Shown: in pieces, positions 5,054-8,587 of the stretch
Layout: every line of letters begins with the position of its first letter
Position numbering within the stretch: position 1 is the first letter of the stretch
Notes under the pieces: generated by a model
Seen by the model: only the letters and a program-made list of their open reading frames with translations
What the model was told of the DNA's origin: nothing
The model's database searches: none
NCBI GenBank assembly: GCA_029859085.1
Contig: JAOUDU010000083.1
Location: 1 to 8,587 of the forward strand
Length of the DNA: 8,587 nt
DNA from: Gammaproteobacteria bacterium
GTDB taxonomy: Bacteria > Pseudomonadota > Gammaproteobacteria > Pseudomonadales > Halieaceae
Reading direction: 5' to 3'
Made by a program: the position numbers and the translations under genes

Positions 5054-6421
5054 TCAGGAAACCAGCTCAAAACAGGGCGTGTAGTTACTGGAATCCAGTT
5101 TCATCCGGCCCTGTTTCACGAAAGCCGCCAGCAGGTCCCCCAGGCTCGCCACCACATCGGGATCGCCGTGCAGTTGGTAGGGACCGCGCTCCTCCACTGC
5201 GCGCACGCCGAATTCCTTGATATTGCCCGCTACGATACCGGAAAATGCGCGCCGCAGTTCAGCAGCCAGTTCATGCACAGGCTGCCGCCGGTGCAGTTTC
5301 AGCGCAGCCATATTTTCGTGGGTGGGATGGAATGGCTGCTGTAAATCATCGGGAACGGCCAGGCCCCAGTTGTAACTGAAGGATTCCTGTTGCTCCATGC
5401 GATAGGCGCGCACCTTCTTGATGCGCTTTTTCAGGCTCCTTGCCACGGCGGCCGGATCGCCGCAGACAATCTCGTAGTGCCTGGCCACATCGTCACCCAG
5501 GGTGCCGCGCAGGAAGGCGTCGATCTGCTCGAAATACCCGGCGCTCGACGCCGGCGCCGCCAGTACCACCGGCAGTGGCAGCTCGCTGTTGGCGGGATGC
5601 ATTTTTACCCCCAGCAGGTAGAACAGTTCCTCGGCGGTGCCTGCGCCCCCGGGGAACACAACCACGCCGTGGGCCAGTCGCACGAAGGCCTCCAGTCGCT
5701 TCTCGATGTCGGGCAGGATGACCAGTTCGTTGACCAGCGGGTTGGGTGATTCCGCCGCGATAATGCCGGGCTCCGAGATGCCGACGAAGCGGCTGCTCTT
5801 GTTCAACTGTTTCGCGTGGCCGATGGTAGCGCCCTTCATCGGTCCCTTCATCGCGCCCGCGCCGCAGCCGGTGGCGATATCGAAGCCACGCAGGCCCAGC
5901 TGGTAACCCACCTCCTTGGAAAAATCGTACTCCAGCCGGGAGATGGAGTGCCCACCCCAGCACACCACCAGCCGGGGAGGGAGGTTGCTGCTGACGACCC
6001 CGGCGTTGCGCAGGATGCGAAAAACGGTATCGGTTATGCCCGCGCCGCTGCTGAGGTCGAAGTGCTGCTGCTCCACCAGCTTGTGATAGGTGAAGATAAT
6101 ATCCCGCAGGGCCGAGAACAGGTGGCTGCGGATGCCCTCTATCATCTTGCCGTCGACGAAGGCCTGGGCGGGGCAGTTATACAGTTGCAGTTTCAGGCCG
6201 CGGGATTCGGGTACGACCGTTACTTCAAAATCATCGTAGAGGGTGTAGAGCTCCCTGGCATTGTCCACGTCGGAACCGGTGTTGAGTACCGCCAGCGCGC
6301 AGAGCCGGAATAACTGGTGTACCTCCTGCCCGGCTGAAGCCAGGCTTGCCATCTCGCGCTGGGACAGCAGGTTCAGGCTCTGGATGGGGCGGACGGAGGC
6401 GAAGCCTATCTTTTCTGACAT
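5054..6421 (-). CDS. ppnN: Pyrimidine/purine nucleotide 5'-monophosphate nucleosidase PpnN
   Basis: A 455-residue enzyme that cleaves nucleoside monophosphates to free base and ribose 5-phosphate in the cytoplasm; in E. coli it is stimulated by (p)ppGpp and tunes nucleotide pools under stress. Length (454 in E. coli) and order match: an N-terminal DUF4478 region (about 5-112) with CALAVLNTGS, a central LOG/lysine-decarboxylase-like Rossmann domain with VVCWGGHSI (152-160), GCGAGAMKGPMKGA (185-198), PDIEKRLEAFVRLAHG and the hallmark PGGAGTAEE (257-265), and a C-terminal DUF3412 region with HENMAALKLH, LRRAFSGIVAGN and a final RMKL...CFE. All key blocks are intact, so it should be active. The start aligns with E. 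coli, but the leader before the ATG (AGCGGTACATAT) has no good Shine-Dalgarno sequence, so initiation may be weak or use another signal. The DUF885 gene ends 83 bases upstream on the same strand. Confidence 0.96.
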   Translation of the reverse strand: MSEKIGFASVRPIQSLNLLSQREMASLASAGQEVHQLFRLCALAVLNTGSDVDNARELYTLYDDFEVTVVPESRGLKLQLYNCPAQAFVDGKMIEGIRSHLFSALRDIIFTYHKLVEQQHFDLSSGAGITDTVFRILRNAGVVSSNLPPRLVVCWGGHSISRLEYDFSKEVGYQLGLRGFDIATGCGAGAMKGPMKGATIGHAKQLNKSSRFVGISEPGIIAAESPNPLVNELVILPDIEKRLEAFVRLAHGVVVFPGGAGTAEELFYLLGVKMHPANSELPLPVVLAAPASSAGYFEQIDAFLRGTLGDDVARHYEIVCGDPAAVARSLKKRIKKVRAYRMEQQESFSYNWGLAVPDDLQQPFHPTHENMAALKLHRRQPVHELAAELRRAFSGIVAGNIKEFGVRAVEERGPYQLHGDPDVVASLGDLLAAFVKQGRMKLDSSNYTPCFELVS

Positions 6422-6504
6422 ATATGTACCGCTATGTTGTAAATCAAACCTGCAGGCCGTGTAGGTTAGTCCACTTGCGCTGTATTAATAAGTGGCTACC
6501 GCGT

Positions 6505-8355
6505 TCATTTTGTCGCCTGACCGGCTATCCAGCCGTCGACGCGCCGCTCCAGAATCCGCATTGGCAGCGAACCCCCACCCAGCACGGCGTCGTGAAAGCC
6601 GCGGATATCGAATCGGTCGCCCAGCGCGGCCTGGGCCCGATTCCGCAGCTCCAGCAGCTTCAGCATACCGATTTTGTAGGAGGTGGCCTGGCCGGGCAGC
6701 GACAGGTAGCGCCGCACCTCGGAGCGAACCGTGACTTCCGGGAGGGTGGTGTTGGCCAGCATGTAGTCGACGGCCTGCTGCTCGCTCCAGCCGCGGGCGT
6801 GCAACCCGGTGTCCACCACCAGGCGGACCGCCCGGAACAGCTCGCTGGCAAGCCGGCCAAAATCGCTGTAGGGGTCCTGGAACGCTCCCATCTCCCGTGC
6901 GAGTTCCTCGGCATACAGGGCCCAGCCCTCAGCATAGGCGGAGTACCAGATATCCCTGCGAAACAGCGGCAGTTCGCTCGCCTCGAGCGCGATGGCCCCC
7001 TGCAGGTGATGCCCGGGGATTGTCTCATGGTAGGCGGTGGTTTCGAGGTCAGTGATGTTCAGGGCGGACATATCGGACAGGTGCAGGTAGTAGGTGCCGG
7101 GGCGGGAGCCATCGGCAGTGCCCTCCTTGTAGAAAGGCGCCATGCCATCCTGTTCCATGAAAGGCTCCACGCGTTTTACCACCAGGCCCTCCCTGGGGAG
7201 AATACCGAAGTACCCGGGCAGTCGGGTGGTCATCGCGTCGATATACTGCCTGGAGAGATCGAGGTAAGCCTGGCGGCCGCTGGCGTCGTTGCTGAAGTAG
7301 AATCGCGGGTCGGTGCGGACAAAGCGGAAAAATTCCTCCAGGGTACCGTTGAAGTCCAGCGCCCTTATCAGCGCTTTCATTTCCCCCCTGATGCGTGCCA
7401 CCTCGACCAGTCCCAGCTCGTGGATTTCGTCCGCGCTAACGTCGGTGGTGGTGTAATCGGCCAGGCAGTAATTGTAGTAGGCGGCCCCGTTGGGAAGGGC
7501 GGCAGCGCCGGTTGCGTCTGCCGCCGCGTTTGGCAGGTCCGCCTGCAACCAGCCGATCAGGTCCTGGTAGGCTGGCAGCAGTGAATCCTCGAGGGCCGCC
7601 GCGGTCTGGTCCCGCAGGACCTGCGCCGCGGCGGGCGTTATGATCCCGCGCGCAAGCAGGCTGGAAATCTTGCTGTTGGCGTCGGCCCACAGGGGGGAGT
7701 CGGTCGCCGCGCCCGGGGTGAACGGCACCCCCGTGATAATCTTGCCGGCGATCTCGATCACGGACTCGTAGGCGAACCGGGGCGGCCGGATTCCGTCCCT
7801 TGCCGCCAGCTGCGCGCGCTCCAGCGACTGGCGCAGCGCGCGGGCCGAGGCCTTTATGCGGGAGATGTAATCCCGCATCTCCTGCTCACTGTCCACCGTG
7901 TGCAGGTTGATCAGGAATTCCGGCAGGTCGCTGTGGGCGCCGCCCTCGGTGGTGAACTGGTAACGGTGGCGCAGGAAGGGCAGCGACCGCCCGAGAACCT
8001 GCTGGCGGTAGACCCAGAAGTCGTAGGATATCCTGCCTTCCGGGGTCAGTTTGGCGTAATCGAACTGCCGCTGCAGCTCCGCGACGCTCTGTTCGAGCAG
8101 CTGGTATTGGGCGAGTTCACCGGCCTCGCTGAAATCGTCGATCTCGCCGTAGCGGGTCTTGCGGCCGAGGGAGGTGAGCTGGGTGGGCGACAGCTGGAGT
8201 TCTTCCTCGTAGCGGGCATTGAGCCAGTCGTTCAGGCGGGCTGTTTCCGCGGCGGCGCTATCGTTACTGTCCGCGGCCGCGGTGAGCATCGAGAAAACCA
8301 GCCCCAGAATCCAGGTGACGATCCCGGCGGAGCCCGCCGGCCTCAAAGGGTTCAT
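6505..8355 (-). CDS. Exported DUF885 family protein, putative zinc metallopeptidase
   Basis: A 616-residue protein. Residues 1-28 form a signal peptide: Arg5, a hydrophobic run IVTWILGLVF, then an Ala-rich cut site near TAAA, so the mature protein should be periplasmic or secreted. The DUF885 core carries HETIPGHH (443-450), the family's modified HExxH zinc motif with proline and glycine inserted; EGWALYAE (476-483), a probable third ligand region; and PGQATSYKIG (554-563). Members are predicted metallopeptidases; the substrate is unknown. Length is normal for the family. I chose the ATG at 8355 over a GTG at 8367 because it overlaps the stop of the preceding frame as ATGA and neither has a Shine-Dalgarno sequence, so translation probably depends on coupling. 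The four residues added by the GTG start (MCCR) do not improve the signal peptide. ppnN lies 83 bases downstream. Confidence 0.9.
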   Translation of the reverse strand: MNPLRPAGSAGIVTWILGLVFSMLTAAADSNDSAAAETARLNDWLNARYEEELQLSPTQLTSLGRKTRYGEIDDFSEAGELAQYQLLEQSVAELQRQFDYAKLTPEGRISYDFWVYRQQVLGRSLPFLRHRYQFTTEGGAHSDLPEFLINLHTVDSEQEMRDYISRIKASARALRQSLERAQLAARDGIRPPRFAYESVIEIAGKIITGVPFTPGAATDSPLWADANSKISSLLARGIITPAAAQVLRDQTAAALEDSLLPAYQDLIGWLQADLPNAAADATGAAALPNGAAYYNYCLADYTTTDVSADEIHELGLVEVARIRGEMKALIRALDFNGTLEEFFRFVRTDPRFYFSNDASGRQAYLDLSRQYIDAMTTRLPGYFGILPREGLVVKRVEPFMEQDGMAPFYKEGTADGSRPGTYYLHLSDMSALNITDLETTAYHETIPGHHLQGAIALEASELPLFRRDIWYSAYAEGWALYAEELAREMGAFQDPYSDFGRLASELFRAVRLVVDTGLHARGWSEQQAVDYMLANTTLPEVTVRSEVRRYLSLPGQATSYKIGMLKLLELRNRAQAALGDRFDIRGFHDAVLGGGSLPMRILERRVDGWIAGQATK

Positions 8356-8450
8356 TCGGCAGCACACGGAACGGCCCGGTACAGTCGGCTCCTGATGCGT
8401 TCCACCATCGCCGCGATATCCGGTGAGAAGAATGAATAGGCATCGGCCAT
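8352..8450 (-). CDS. 32-codon frame: small protein or frameshifted tail of the upstream gene
   Basis: This frame reads MADAYSFFSPDIAAMVERIR and then twelve more residues to a TGA that overlaps the ATG of the DUF885 gene by 4 bases (ATGA). As a separate gene it has a fair ribosome site, AGGTGA (8458-8463), 7 bases before the ATG. It starts 7 bases after the stop of the gene entering from the right edge. The peptide has a helical, amphipathic end and no membrane segment. The other reading is that it is the real C-terminus of that upstream gene: the join through the GGGGAAAA run (8463-8470) needs only a one-base change and gives a smooth protein sequence. I favour the second reading slightly. 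I do not recognise the product in either case. Confidence 0.4.
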   Translation of the reverse strand: MADAYSFFSPDIAAMVERIRSRLYRAVPCAAE

Positions 8451-8457
8451 CACAGGA

Positions 8458-8587
8458 TCACCTTTTCCCCGGCGACGGGTAGCCTGGCGCGTCCGCCAGG
8501 TAGTCCCTGCCACCGTTGACGGTTGGCAGGATGCTGCGGCTGGCGGCACCCGCCATCAGTTGCACTTCAGGCTCCGGCACCACCGGC
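8458..8587 (-). CDS. C-terminal fragment of a gene entering from the right edge
   Basis: The frame is open from the window edge for 42 codons to the TGA at 8458-8460. It ends in ILPTVNGGRDYLADAPGYPS and a few more residues. Codons are GC-rich at the third position and the residue mix looks like a real folded protein, unlike the other two minus frames here. No domain can be named from so short a piece. The stop falls directly after a run of four G and four A, where the frame may have been shifted by one base. If so, the gene continues into the 8352-8450 frame and abuts the DUF885 gene as its operon partner. Confidence 0.5.
   Translation of the reverse strand, partial: PVVPEPEVQLMAGAASRSILPTVNGGRDYLADAPGYPSPGKR

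Noticed and set aside
6346..7584. 412-residue plus-strand open frame opposite the DUF885 and ppnN genes
   Set aside because: It lies antisense to two well-recognised genes, starts upstream inside ppnN, has Gly/Val/Gln-rich sequence typical of a GC-rich shadow frame and matches no domain.

Overview
The window looks like ordinary chromosomal DNA of a GC-rich, aerobic gammaproteobacterium that stores polyhydroxyalkanoate (PHA). The reasons are a PHA-granule phasin with a histone-H1-like tail, a PpnN nucleosidase that follows the E. coli domain plan along its whole length, and an exported YSC84/SYLF lipoprotein-like protein of proteobacterial type. A marine lineage such as the Halieaceae is a guess from gene style only. 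There is no mobile element, CRISPR array, rRNA or tRNA that I can see.

Layout, left to right. Positions 1-453 hold no convincing gene. A phasin (454-1035, +) is followed by three successive stem-loops. Next comes a small heat-shock protein with an N-terminal DUF2934 segment (1346-1825, +); its start codon lies in a predicted hairpin that resembles an RNA thermometer. It converges, with 4 bases between the stops, on a two-gene minus-strand unit: an exported YSC84/SYLF protein (2824-3396), then a 3-hydroxyacyl-CoA dehydrogenase (1830-2789). Divergent from that unit is a three-domain VOC-VOC-SRPBCC protein (3631-5031, +). It converges on ppnN (5054-6421, -). Upstream of ppnN on the same strand is an exported DUF885 putative metallopeptidase (6505-8355, -). 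The start codon of that gene overlaps the stop of a 32-codon reading frame (8352-8450, -), which in turn follows the C-terminal end of a gene entering from the right edge (8458-8587, -).

Functional links are loose. Phasin and 3-hydroxyacyl-CoA dehydrogenase both touch acyl-CoA/PHA metabolism, and phasin plus small heat-shock protein fits stress and granule biology. PpnN adjusts nucleotide pools during the stringent response. No single pathway unites the window. The points most worth a second look are the candidate thermometer, the probable frameshift or hidden small gene at the right edge, the VOC-VOC-SRPBCC fusion, and the atypical active-site neighbourhood of the dehydrogenase. I found no clear new multi-gene system.
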